Source: CAYRVX01 sp964642165 (GTDB lineage: Bacteria; Planctomycetota; Phycisphaerae; SM23-33). From it: 25,504 nucleotides of DNA. Position numbers and translations under genes: made by a program. The notes under the pieces are model-generated. The model ran no database searches. It was not told the origin of the DNA and saw nothing but the letters and a program-made list of their open reading frames with translations. The stretch covers positions 1-25,504 of the forward strand of contig CAZXOC010000080.1 of NCBI GenBank assembly GCA_964642165.1, written 5' to 3'. This document shows, piece by piece, positions 15,005-22,791 of this stretch (positions are counted from its first letter, which is position 1; every line of letters begins with the position of its first letter).

Positions 15005-16015
15005 GTGAGAATCCACTCAGCAGCTTGGCTGGCCGCGTGGCTGGCGGGCTGGGCCGTGCTGCCGGCGGGCTGCCGCAGGGCGCCGCCCTCGGGCGGCGCG
15101 GCGCCCGGGCGGGACAGGCCGACCGCTCGAAAGGCGCAGCCGGGCTCGCAGCCGGCGGGGGGACCCGCGAGCGGGCCGGTCGCGGCGCGCAGCCGCGGGT
15201 ATCGCATCGCGCACGTGTTCGTCTGCCTCTGCGACAACGCCCACCAGGGCATCGTGCCGGTCCCGAAGGCCCTCGGCAACGGGCAGGACCCGAAGAGCAA
15301 CCTCTACTGGGGAGCGATGTACGGCGTGAAGACGTTCCTGCGCCGCAGCCCGCACTGGCGTCAGATCGCCGGCGCCCGGGTAGCCCTCGGCGCCGACGCC
15401 GGGGCGGTACTGGACACGGCCGTCTTCGAGCTGGCGGGGCGGCCGAAGACCTACCTCCTCGCCGAGGCGTTCGACGGGGCGAAGATGCCGTCGGCGCTCC
15501 AGCGGTTCTTCGAGGCGGCGGCGGGGCGCCTGGCGCGGGTCGCCGCCTGGGGGCGCGGGGAGAGGCAGACGGTGGTTCGAGCCGGCGGCGCGGCCGACGT
15601 GGTCTGCTTCGTCGGGCACAACGGGCTGATGGACCACCGGCTCAGCCACGCTCCGCGTCGTGCCGCCGGCGCGGCCGGGCCGGCACGCGCGATCGTGCTG
15701 GCCTGCAAGTCGCGCGACGACTTCGTCGAGCCGCTGCGCCGGGCGGGCTGCTCGCCGTTGATCACCACGTCGGGGCTGATGGCCCCGGAGGCCTACACGC
15801 TCGACGCCGCGCTGCGAAGCTGGGCCGCCGGCGAGCCGGCCGCGACGACTCACCTCCGCGCCGCCCGGGCCTACGCGACGTACCAGAAATGCAGCCTCTC
15901 CGCGGCGAAGCGCTTGTTCGTCACTCCTGCTGCCGGGCGAGAGCTGCCGAAACACGATGCCCCGGCGCCGAGGGGGAAGCCGAGCGGTTCGGGGTCGTCC
16001 CGGCAGAGGCCCTGA
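15005..16015 (+). CDS. Uncharacterised probable lipoprotein with His/Cys caspase-like signature
   Basis: The 336-aa product starts at GTG 15005 with a short signal sequence ending LPAGC (Cys23), a near-lipobox, then a low-complexity Pro/Gly/Arg linker to about 65. The folded part begins YRIAHVFVCLCDNAHQGIVP and KALGNGQDPKSNLYWGAMYG, an opening I recall from uncharacterised proteins but cannot name. Later, VVCFVGHNGLMDH (His205) and AIVLACKSRDDF (Cys234) each follow a hydrophobic strand. That is the layout of the catalytic pair in caspase-fold (clan CD) peptidases. The match is by pattern only, so peptidase activity is a hypothesis. It lies 51 bp after the PHP gene on the same strand and is likely co-transcribed. 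Confidence 0.65.
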   Translation: MRIHSAAWLAAWLAGWAVLPAGCRRAPPSGGAAPGRDRPTARKAQPGSQPAGGPASGPVAARSRGYRIAHVFVCLCDNAHQGIVPVPKALGNGQDPKSNLYWGAMYGVKTFLRRSPHWRQIAGARVALGADAGAVLDTAVFELAGRPKTYLLAEAFDGAKMPSALQRFFEAAAGRLARVAAWGRGERQTVVRAGGAADVVCFVGHNGLMDHRLSHAPRRAAGAAGPARAIVLACKSRDDFVEPLRRAGCSPLITTSGLMAPEAYTLDAALRSWAAGEPAATTHLRAARAYATYQKCSLSAAKRLFVTPAAGRELPKHDAPAPRGKPSGSGSSRQRP

Positions 16016-16042
16016 CGGCCCCGCGCTTCCCGGGCGAACGCC

Positions 16043-17032
16043 TCAGGCGCCCAGGCTCGACTGCTCGGCGGCGATGCGATCCAGAAGGGCGTGCGTCGCC
16101 TCGTCGGGCCGGTAGCTCTCGGCGCGGCGGCGCCAGTGCTCCGCCGCGAGCCGGAGGCCCTCGTCGAGGCCCAGCTTGCACTCGAACTCGCCGGCGACGG
16201 ACATCACCTTCGCGTTGTCGAAGATGACCGACCAGGCCTTGTCGCCCAGCAGCGGCCCGGCCCAGTCGGCGTGGTAGCGGGCGAGGGTCTCGGCGGGCAC
16301 GTGGACGACCCTGGGCTCGGCCCCGACGGCGCGACCGACGGCGGCGACGATCTGGTTCCACGTGAACGACTCCATGTGCCGCGTGATGTGGAATGCCTGC
16401 CCGAGGGCCTCCTCGCTACCCAGCAGGCCGCAGAACGGCACGGCGAAGTCGCTGCTGTGCGTCAACGTCCAGAGGCTGCTGCCGTCGCCGTGGACGATGA
16501 CGGGCCGGCCGTTCCGCATCCGCCATGCCCAGTCGTCGCCGCGGGCGATGCCCCCCGGGAAGCGCGTCCGCAGCGTGTGGCTGGGACGGACGACCGTGAC
16601 GCCCAGCCGCCCGTCGGCGTGCTGCCGCATCAGGTACGCCTCCATGTCGGCCTTGGCGCGGCTGTAGGGCCAGTACGGGTTGTCCAGCGGCACGTCCTCC
16701 GTGATGACGTAGTGGGCCGGCGGCTTCTGGTAGGCCGACGCCGACGAGATGAACACGTACTGGGCGCAGCGCCCGGCGAAGACCTCCACGTCGCGCCGCA
16801 CCGTTTCCATCCGGTAGGCCAGGAACTGGCAGACGACGTCCCAGCTCTCCTCACCGAGGGCGGCGTAGACGGCATCGTCGCTCATGTCGCCGGTGATCCG
16901 GCGAACGCCGTCGGGCAGGGGCTCGCCGCGCCGGCCGCGGTTGAACACCGCCACCTCGCGCCCCAGCGCCGCGTCGCGCTTCACGCACTCGTACGAGATC
17001 TCGCCCGTCCCGCCGATGTAGAGGATCTTCAT
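16043..17032 (-). CDS. NAD-dependent epimerase/dehydratase (SDR family)
   Basis: The 329-aa product begins MKILYIGGTGEISYECVK, a Rossmann GxxGxxG site. It has VFNRGRRGE, VFISSASAYQK and WPYSRAKADME, which supplies the Tyr123/Lys127 pair of extended SDRs. PSHTLRTRFPGGIA and DGSSLWTLTHSSDFA follow, similar to CSP41-like and other nucleotide-sugar epimerase relatives. The product is cytosolic and NAD(P)-dependent; the exact sugar or cofactor target is not clear. The ATG at 17032 is preceded by GAGGAGG; a longer frame lacks any feature. It converges on the lipoprotein gene (27-bp space) and is divergent from the 764-aa glycosidase-like gene, so it may serve the same sugar pathway. Confidence 0.85.
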   Translation of the reverse strand: MKILYIGGTGEISYECVKRDAALGREVAVFNRGRRGEPLPDGVRRITGDMSDDAVYAALGEESWDVVCQFLAYRMETVRRDVEVFAGRCAQYVFISSASAYQKPPAHYVITEDVPLDNPYWPYSRAKADMEAYLMRQHADGRLGVTVVRPSHTLRTRFPGGIARGDDWAWRMRNGRPVIVHGDGSSLWTLTHSSDFAVPFCGLLGSEEALGQAFHITRHMESFTWNQIVAAVGRAVGAEPRVVHVPAETLARYHADWAGPLLGDKAWSVIFDNAKVMSVAGEFECKLGLDEGLRLAAEHWRRRAESYRPDEATHALLDRIAAEQSSLGA

Positions 17033-17137
17033 GCTCGCGCGGCCTCCTCGTCGTCCGAAGCACCGCCGTATCCTGCGCGCCGGAGCCCCGGGGTTCAAGG
17101 CATCCGCCCGCACCTGCCCAACGGGCCGCCGCCGCCG

Positions 17138-17143
17138 TATACT
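17138..17143 (+). promoter_or_regulatory. Candidate -10 box of the glycosidase-like gene
   Basis: TATACT stands out in very GC-rich sequence about 26 bp before the ATG at 17170. The matching -35 (CTGCCC at 17114-17119, 18-bp spacer) is weak, so confidence is low. Confidence 0.3.
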
Positions 17144-17169
17144 CGCCCCACAGGAGCAAGGAGCCCGTC

Positions 17170-19464
17170 ATGCCTACGATCGCGCCGACGTGCTTGGCCT
17201 CGATCGCCGTTGCCCTGGCGGCCCCCGCCGGACCCCGGGCCGGCGACGTCGTCCTCGAAAACGCCCGCTTCCGCGCCGTCCTCGGCGCCGACGCGAGGTG
17301 GCGGTCGCTGAAGCTCACCGCGGGCGGCCGCGAGCTGCTGGCCGGCGCGGCGCCCGGGCACGTCGCCGTCGCGCGCGTCGACGGCAAGGACCACCGCGCC
17401 GTCACGGCGGCGCTGACCGGCGATCGGCTGACGGTCGGCTTCGCCGGCTGCGACACGAAGCTCGTCTACTCGGTGGCCCGCCGGCCCGACTGGGTCGCGC
17501 TGCGCCTCGTCTCGATCGCCGGGGCGCGGCCGAGCCGCCTGACGCTGCTGCGCCTGCCGGTGGCCGTTGTGCAGCACGTCGGGCCGCGGCTGAACGGCGC
17601 GTGGGACGAGCGTGCGGCCGTCTGCCTGACGGGCTTGGGCCTTCACACGGGCGGCCGGGGCACTCGGCGCGGCAGCTACGCCGAGCTGGCCTGCGCGACG
17701 CAGGACGCGCCGGGCCCCAAGCTGGAGGGCGCCGCGGCGGCGGTCGTAGCCGCCCCCACGCGCGAGGTTCGCGGCGTCCTTCGGCGCCTCGCCGACGCGC
17801 ACGACCTGCCCCGCAACGTCGACCCGAAGACCGGCGTGCCGTCGAAGGAGCTGCCGCTCGCCCGGCAGTCGTACTGGTTTCTCCGCTTCGGCGAGAAGGA
17901 CGCCGATCGCGTCATCGACCTGTGCCGGCGGACGGGCTTCCGCCAGGTGATGATGCTGTCTCACTCGTGGTGCCGCACGGTCGGCCACTACACCTTCCGC
18001 ACCGACCAGTACCGCGACGGCGTCGAGGGCCTGCGCCGAACGGTGAGGAAGCTGCACGATGCCGGCATCCTCGTCGGCATGCACTGCTACGCGTCGAAGG
18101 TCTCCAAGACCGACGCGTACGTCACGCCCGTGCCGGACCCGCGCTTCTGGACGGACCGCCGGGCAAGCCTCGCCGCCGGCGTCGGCCCGAAGGACACGAA
18201 GATCGTCACCGACTCCGACCTGAGCCAGTGGCCCGGCAGCGCCGCCGCGAAGCAGAAGACCTGGGAGGGCGGCGTGACCAAGCACCAGGAGGTGATCGTC
18301 GGCGACGAGATCATCCGCTACGAGTCCATCGGCCCGGCGGGAGCGTGGAACACGTTCGTCGGCTGCCGGCGCGGCGCATGGGGCACGAAGGCGGCCGCCC
18401 ACCAGGCCCGCGCGCCCTGCCGGCACTACGCCGTCGACGGTTGCATCAACGGCTACATCATCGACCAGGAAACCTCGCTGCTCGCCGAGACGACCGACCG
18501 CCTGGCGCGGATCTTCACCACGTGCGGCTTCGACATGGTCTACTTCGACGGCGGCGAGGACGTCGACCGCCGGCGCTTCGCCCACTACGTGTCGAAGTTC
18601 CAGGCCGTCGCGATGGGCAAGTTCCGCGGGCGCCCGCTCGTGCACATGGGCACGATCCTGACGCACAACCTGTGGCACTCCTTCACGCGGAGCGGCACGG
18701 TGGACACGTACCTCAACACGCTCCGCGGCCGCATCATCTCCGGCGCCAAGGTCGACCGCCGGCCCACCGTTCGCGAGCACATCGACCGCTCCGTTGCGTA
18801 CATGCTCAGCGTCCGCGACGACATGATGCCGGGCGAGCTGGGCTGGTTCGGCATCTGGCCGAAGGGCGAGCACACCGACGGCCTCCAGCTCGACGAGATC
18901 GAGTACCTGATGGGCAAGTCGCTCGCCTACGACGCGCCGATCTCGCTCCAGACCAGCTTCGGGCAGATGGACCGGCATCCGCTGACGGACGGCATCCTCG
19001 AGATCGTCGGGACGTACGAGCGTCTGCGGCTGAGCGGCGCGGTGTCGCCGGCGGCGCGCGCCCGGCTGCGGGCGCTCGGCAGGGACTCCGTCCTGCTCCG
19101 GCGCGGCGAGGGCGTGGACCTCGTCGAGGCGAAGCCTCTCGCCCCCGTCGCCGGCGGGCGCGAGGTCCGCGCGATGGTCGGTGCGCTCGGCAAGGGCGGC
19201 GTCGCGGCCGTGTGGCACTACGTCGGCGAGAAGGGCCGGCTCCTCCTGACGCCTGCTGCGGGAACCGTCGAGGCCGTCGACGTCGCGGGCAAAGCCGTCG
19301 CGTTGACGCGCACGAGAGACGGCCTGGCCGTGCCGATTGGCGGGCGCCGGACGGTGCTCATCTTCCCGGGCGTCTCGGCGAGCGATGTACGGAAGCTGCT
19401 TGCACAGGCCCGATTCCGCGCTTCCCTTCCCGCCAAAGGAGCATCCGATGCAGGCAAACGCTGA
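17170..19464 (+). CDS. Secreted glycoside-hydrolase-like TIM-barrel protein
   Basis: The 764-aa product has a short signal-like N-terminus (1-24). A beta-rich domain (about 26-205) follows, then a segment that reads like a TIM barrel: DRVIDLCRRTGFRQVMMLSHSW (near 247-267), RTDQYRDGVEGLRRTVRKLHDAGILVGMH and CGFDMVYFDGGED (Asp460, a candidate catalytic acid). A C-terminal beta domain ends in a GGRRTVLIFPG-like strand. This order, with the aim of following a 'hands-on' barrel after a beta sandwich, is that of GH31/GH36-like and related glycosidases. I cannot assign a family. An insert at about 340-425 contains WEGGVTKHQEVIVGDEIIRYE. ATG chosen by AAGGAG 6 nt upstream. Likely periplasmic or extracellular and acting on plant or algal sugars, by inference. 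Confidence 0.72.
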   Translation: MPTIAPTCLASIAVALAAPAGPRAGDVVLENARFRAVLGADARWRSLKLTAGGRELLAGAAPGHVAVARVDGKDHRAVTAALTGDRLTVGFAGCDTKLVYSVARRPDWVALRLVSIAGARPSRLTLLRLPVAVVQHVGPRLNGAWDERAAVCLTGLGLHTGGRGTRRGSYAELACATQDAPGPKLEGAAAAVVAAPTREVRGVLRRLADAHDLPRNVDPKTGVPSKELPLARQSYWFLRFGEKDADRVIDLCRRTGFRQVMMLSHSWCRTVGHYTFRTDQYRDGVEGLRRTVRKLHDAGILVGMHCYASKVSKTDAYVTPVPDPRFWTDRRASLAAGVGPKDTKIVTDSDLSQWPGSAAAKQKTWEGGVTKHQEVIVGDEIIRYESIGPAGAWNTFVGCRRGAWGTKAAAHQARAPCRHYAVDGCINGYIIDQETSLLAETTDRLARIFTTCGFDMVYFDGGEDVDRRRFAHYVSKFQAVAMGKFRGRPLVHMGTILTHNLWHSFTRSGTVDTYLNTLRGRIISGAKVDRRPTVREHIDRSVAYMLSVRDDMMPGELGWFGIWPKGEHTDGLQLDEIEYLMGKSLAYDAPISLQTSFGQMDRHPLTDGILEIVGTYERLRLSGAVSPAARARLRALGRDSVLLRRGEGVDLVEAKPLAPVAGGREVRAMVGALGKGGVAAVWHYVGEKGRLLLTPAAGTVEAVDVAGKAVALTRTRDGLAVPIGGRRTVLIFPGVSASDVRKLLAQARFRASLPAKGASDAGKR

Positions 19465-19939
19465 ACGGTCCCTGGGCATCTCCGAGGTCCTGGGCGGCCT
19501 GGAGGAAGGGCCCGACGCCCCGCCGGTCGACGGCGGGAGGTGCTACCTCGCCGCCGACGTCGGCGACGGCCTGGCCTGCCCCGTCGCGCCGGAGTTCGCC
19601 TTGGCGGGGATGACGTCCTTCGACGTCTTCAGCATGAACTGCTACGACCGCCGCCCGGCCTGCCGAGCGCCCTTCCTGCCGGCCTCGGCGGCCTTGGCGA
19701 CGAGATGGTCCGCGCGTTCGTTGACGTGGAACTCGATCCACGTGCAGCCGGCCCGGGCCAGGACGAGCTCGCAGGCCTCCTTCGCCCCCTGCGTGCGGAC
19801 CGGCGGGGCGGGCCAGGGCTTCCTCGCGCGCGGTTCGGCCGTCGAGCCCCCCCCGCCAGCGTGGCCGCCAGGAGGAGTTGTGCAACGCCGTTCATTGCGA
19901 AGCCCTTTCGCGGTGGCCTGTGCCCGTGCCCTGCGCTGA
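19448..19939 (+). CDS. Doubtful hypothetical ORF
   Basis: A strong AAAGGAG lies 6 nt before the ATG at 19448, and the ORF overlaps the end of the glycosidase-like gene by 17 bp. The first 70 codons (ISEVLGGLEEGPDAPPVDGG, CYLAADVGDG, MTSFDVFSMNCYD) end almost always in G or C like true genes here. After about 19660 the sequence turns into a low-complexity Arg/Ser/Pro stretch with no sign of structure, and it overlaps a different candidate on the other strand. It may be the front of a decayed gene. I recognise no family. Confidence 0.25.
   Translation: MQANAERSLGISEVLGGLEEGPDAPPVDGGRCYLAADVGDGLACPVAPEFALAGMTSFDVFSMNCYDRRPACRAPFLPASAALATRWSARSLTWNSIHVQPARARTSSQASFAPCVRTGGAGQGFLARGSAVEPPPPAWPPGGVVQRRSLRSPFAVACARALR
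19642..19895 (-). pseudogene. Small secreted protein broken by a frameshift in a run of eight C
   Basis: From ATG 19895 (AAAGGG ribosome site upstream) the frame reads MNGVAQLLLAATLAGG, a signal-peptide-like start. At the eight-C run (19847-19854, G on the coding strand) it leaves this frame. One extra G would continue into STAEPRARKPWPAPPVRTQG, EACELVLARAGCTWIEFHVN and ERADHLVAKAAEAGRKGAR to a TAG at 19644-19642. The restored product would be about 84 aa with two cysteines. A sequencing or assembly error, a phase-variable tract or true decay are all possible. The frame after the TAG stays open for 33 more codons, so the stop itself may also be a mutation. No family recognised. Confidence 0.35.
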
Positions 19940-19977
19940 AACGCGCCCGGCGACCGGCAGTTGCGAGCATGACACCG

Positions 19978-20006
19978 TTGCACCGCCGCCGAAGGGACGG
20001 TATTCA
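19978..20006 (+). promoter_or_regulatory. Candidate promoter of the beta-lactamase-family gene
   Basis: TTGCAC (19978-19983), 17 bp, TATTCA (20001-20006) lies about 45 bp before the ATG at 20052. The -10 is only half matching. Confidence 0.3.
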
Positions 20007-20051
20007 TGCATGCCGCCGGCGGGTGCGCCGCGTGTTGAGCCGCCAACCACC

Positions 20052-21236
20052 ATGAGCCAGCGAACCAGATTCGCCGTCCTGACGCTCGCCATTGCCGCCG
20101 GGGCCGGCTGTGCGCGGGACCGCGCGCCGGCAGCGCCGGCAGCGCCGGTGGCGCCGGCGCCCCTGGAAGCGCTGCTGGAGCCGATCCGCGCCAAGCACAA
20201 GCTGCCGGCGCTGGCGGCGGGGGTGATCCGCGAAGGGCGCCTCGCCGCGCTGGGCGCCGTCGGCGTCCGGAAGGCCGGTACGAAGATCAAGGTCACGCGG
20301 GACGACGCCTTCCACATCGGCTCCTGCACGAAGGCCATGACCGCCACGCTCATCGCCCTCCTCGTCGAGCAGGGCAAGCTGCGGTGGGACATGACGCTGC
20401 CCGAGGCCCTGCCGGAGCTGGCCAAGGACATGCACGCGGGCTACCGGAAGGTCACCATTCAGCATCTGTTGACGCACCGCGCCGGGCTGGTGGCGAACGT
20501 GCCGCCGGGCACGTTCTTTGCCCAGTTGCACGGGCTGCGCGGCACGGGCCGCCAGCAGCGACTGGCCTACGCCCGGATGATCCTGGGGCACCCCTCGCCG
20601 CCGTCAAAGCCAGGGGAGAAGTTCCTCTATTCCAACGCCGGCTACTCGATCGCCGGGGCCATCGCCGAGCACGCCGCCGACGCCGAGTACCAGGTGCTCC
20701 TGCGGCGGATGCTGCTCAAGCCGCTGGGCATGACGACCGCCGGCTTCGGCGCCATGGGCACGCCCGGCAAGACCGATCAGCCCTGGCAGCACACCCTCGT
20801 CTTCGGCGTGCCCATGCCGATCAACCCCGGGCCGAAGAGCGACAACCCGGTGGTGCTCGACCCGGCCGGACGCGTGCACTGCTCCCTGGCCGACTGGGCG
20901 AAGTTCGTCGCGGCGCACCTGGCCGGCCCCCGCGGCGGCACGTGCCCGATCCAGCTCAAGCCCGAGACGTGGCGACGGCTGCACACCCCGCCGGCCGGGG
21001 GCGACTACGCCATGGGATGGGCGGCCGCCCAGCGCGGCTGGGCCGGCGGGACCGCCCTGACCCACGCCGGCAGCAACACGATGAACTTCGCCGTCGTCTG
21101 GATGGCGCCGAAGCGCAACTTCGCCGTGCTGGTCGCCACCAACCAGGGCGGGGACGTGGCGCCGCAGGCCTGCGACGAGGCCGCCGGGATGCTCATCCGG
21201 CGGTTCCTCCCGGGCCGGACGAAGCGGGGCAAGTGA
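20052..21236 (+). CDS. Serine beta-lactamase / penicillin-binding-like lipoprotein (class C-like)
   Basis: The 394-aa product has a lipoprotein signal (AIAAGAGC, Cys20), then a Pro/Ala linker (PAAPAAPVAPAP). A serine-hydrolase domain carries the three expected sites: GSCTKAMTA (Ser91, Lys94; SxxK), FLYSNAGYS (Tyr193-Asn195; YxN) and THAGSN (His338-Gly340; the KTG-like box). IQHLLTHRAGL is also typical. Members of this family include esterases, D-amino-acid peptidases and true beta-lactamases, so resistance should not be assumed. It is likely anchored outside the inner membrane. The ATG at 20052 is chosen for the lipoprotein signal; the longer frame upstream (to 19878) has no signal. It converges on the remnant and repair operon at 21374-25464. 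Confidence 0.85.
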   Translation: MSQRTRFAVLTLAIAAGAGCARDRAPAAPAAPVAPAPLEALLEPIRAKHKLPALAAGVIREGRLAALGAVGVRKAGTKIKVTRDDAFHIGSCTKAMTATLIALLVEQGKLRWDMTLPEALPELAKDMHAGYRKVTIQHLLTHRAGLVANVPPGTFFAQLHGLRGTGRQQRLAYARMILGHPSPPSKPGEKFLYSNAGYSIAGAIAEHAADAEYQVLLRRMLLKPLGMTTAGFGAMGTPGKTDQPWQHTLVFGVPMPINPGPKSDNPVVLDPAGRVHCSLADWAKFVAAHLAGPRGGTCPIQLKPETWRRLHTPPAGGDYAMGWAAAQRGWAGGTALTHAGSNTMNFAVVWMAPKRNFAVLVATNQGGDVAPQACDEAAGMLIRRFLPGRTKRGK

Positions 21237-21585
21237 CGCCGGCGTGGGCTACGGAGGCGCGGCCGGGCCGCGCCGCGCGTCCAGCTCGACGTCGATCGCC
21301 CTTCGGGGACGTCCTGCCTCCACGGCGTGCCTCCATAGGCGACCGCAGGGCCTGCTCGGCGCGCGGCCGCGGCCTGCGGCGGGCTGGGCGCAGCGAACGT
21401 CCGCTCGAACCACGACCAGACGTAGGGCTCGAAGAGGGCGGCGAGGTCGCCGCGCCCGTCCCGCTTCGCTCGCGCTGGCTTCGTCCGTTTCTTCCGGGCG
21501 GGAGACAATCGGTGGTCTCTCGGTTCCCCGCCGCTCGGTTCCCGGGGATGCGCTCCCCGAGCCTCGGCCGAGACGACGAACGGTG
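21237..21585. other. Intergenic stretch between convergent genes
   Basis: The 349 bp between the beta-lactamase-family gene and the YcaQ-like gene contain no intact gene. They hold the helicase stub (21374-21508) and about 135 bp of GC-rich sequence (21237-21373) in which I see nothing clear. No terminator with a T run is visible for either gene. Confidence 0.6.
21374..21508 (-). pseudogene. N-terminal stub of an Lhr-type helicase
   Basis: Read from a possible TTG at 21508, this gives LSPARKKRTKPARAKRDG, then LFEPYVWSWF, ERTFAAPSPPQ (about codons 25-45). F-x-P-x2-x-x-WF-x3-F-x-x-P-[ST]-x-x-Q is the N-terminal Q-motif of Lhr-like DEAD/DEAH helicases. In intact proteins a tryptophan-rich piece and the Walker A motif follow within about 30 residues. 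Here the frame turns into unrelated Arg/Ala/Pro sequence right after the Gln at 21374. No Walker A or helicase motif follows. The stub starts about 78 bp after the YcaQ-like gene on the same strand, so an ancestral fourth gene was probably lost by deletion. The identification rests on about 20 residues. Confidence 0.5.
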
Positions 21586-22791
21586 CTAGTCGGTCCTCTT
21601 CAGCTCCCGGTTGAGCGGCGCCCTTGCCCTCGCCGGGGCGGCTTGCTCGACGACGACCCGCTCGCATTCGTTGAACGCGGTGAACTCGCGCAGCTTCGCC
21701 GCCAGCGGGCGCAGCACGGCGCCGTGGTCCTGGAAGCCGGGCTCGAACATCAGCTTCCTCACGACGAGCTTCCTCGCCTTCCGTTCGGCCTTGCAGTCGG
21801 CCCGGCCGACGAACTCCGCGCCCCAGAGGATCGGCAGGCAGAAGTAGCCCCACCGGCGCTTCGTGGCCGGGAGGTAGCACTCCAGCTTGCAGTCGAAATC
21901 GAACAGCGCCCGCAGCCGCCAGCGGTTGATGACCAGGCTGTCGAACGGGGAGAGGATATGGAGCGGCTTCCCGCGCGGCGGTCGGCGCCCGGCCGACCGC
22001 TCCAGCACCTCCGTCAGCGCGTAGTACGGCTCGCCCTCGAGGCCGCGGACCTCGACAGGCGTCACTTCGCCCGACGCGGTCATCTCCTCCAGGGCGGCGT
22101 CCACGGCCCGGCGATCGCGGAGCGTCCTGTGCCCGGGACGGGTGAGCCCCTGGGCGGCCAGGCGACGGCGAAGGACGTGCCGCGCCCGTTCGAGGCGGTC
22201 CGGCGGGGTCGTGTCCACGTCGGGGGGAAGGACGCGGTCGGTGAGGTCGTACAGCCGCTGGAAGTGGCGCCGCTCGGCGACCATCAGCTCCCCGACGTTG
22301 AACAGGGCCTCCAGGGCCTGCTTGGCGGGCTTCCAGTCCCACCAGGAGCCGCGCCTTCGGCCCTCGGGCGCCCGGAAGTCGGCCGAGCCCAGCGGGCCCT
22401 CCGCCCGGATCCGCGCCAGGACGTGCCGGACGAGCGGCCTGTGCTCCGCCAGGAAGCCACTCGTGTGCCGCTCGAGGTAGCCGCGCAGCCGCCGGACGTA
22501 GTAGCGGAAGTCGCGCATCGGCAGGTACGACGCGGCCGGGGCCCAGTACTCGAACACGCGGCGGTCGCGGGCCTGGAGCTCGTGCAGCATCTCGCCGTGG
22601 TAGTCGCCGCGGCGCGACCAGATCGTGTGATGGTGGGCCCGCTGCACGACGGCGATCGTGTCGATCTGCACGTAGCCGAGCCGCTCGACGGCGCGGGCGA
22701 CGCCCTCCTTGCCGGCGGGCAGCTTCCACCGCCCGTCGAGCCCCTGGCAGTGAATCGCCAGACGCCTCGCCTGGAGACGCGTGAGCTTCAC
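21586..22791 (-). CDS. YcaQ/AlkX-family DNA glycosylase
   Basis: The 401-aa product is close to E. coli YcaQ (AlkX), a winged-helix HTH_42 DNA glycosylase that unhooks interstrand crosslinks and removes bulky N-alkyl purines. Shared stretches include VQIDTIAVVQRAHHHTIWSR, with the key QxD (Gln42, Asp44), EYWAPAASYLPMRDFRY, GPLGSADF, SWWDWKPAKQALEALFNVGELMV, RRHFQRLYDLTDRVLP and LSPFDSLV. FDFDCKLECYLPATKRRWGYFCLPIL and FVGRADCKAER also match. Length is that of the family. The GTG at 22791 overlaps the stop of the 425-aa gene by 4 bp (GTGA), so the two are translationally coupled. It is the third gene of the repair-like operon and acts in the nucleoid. Confidence 0.9.
   Translation of the reverse strand: MKLTRLQARRLAIHCQGLDGRWKLPAGKEGVARAVERLGYVQIDTIAVVQRAHHHTIWSRRGDYHGEMLHELQARDRRVFEYWAPAASYLPMRDFRYYVRRLRGYLERHTSGFLAEHRPLVRHVLARIRAEGPLGSADFRAPEGRRRGSWWDWKPAKQALEALFNVGELMVAERRHFQRLYDLTDRVLPPDVDTTPPDRLERARHVLRRRLAAQGLTRPGHRTLRDRRAVDAALEEMTASGEVTPVEVRGLEGEPYYALTEVLERSAGRRPPRGKPLHILSPFDSLVINRWRLRALFDFDCKLECYLPATKRRWGYFCLPILWGAEFVGRADCKAERKARKLVVRKLMFEPGFQDHGAVLRPLAAKLREFTAFNECERVVVEQAAPARARAPLNRELKRTD

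Larger units (their letters stand above)
19465..20051. other. Gene-poor, possibly decaying stretch
   Basis: Between the glycosidase-like gene and the beta-lactamase-family gene no clean gene is present. It holds only the doubtful plus-strand ORF, the broken small minus-strand gene and, from about 19978, promoter-like sequence for the next gene. Confidence 0.5.

Noticed and set aside
20125..20165. Short GCCGGCAGC-type repeats
   Set aside because: They encode the Pro/Ala linker after the lipoprotein signal of the beta-lactamase-family protein and need no other explanation.
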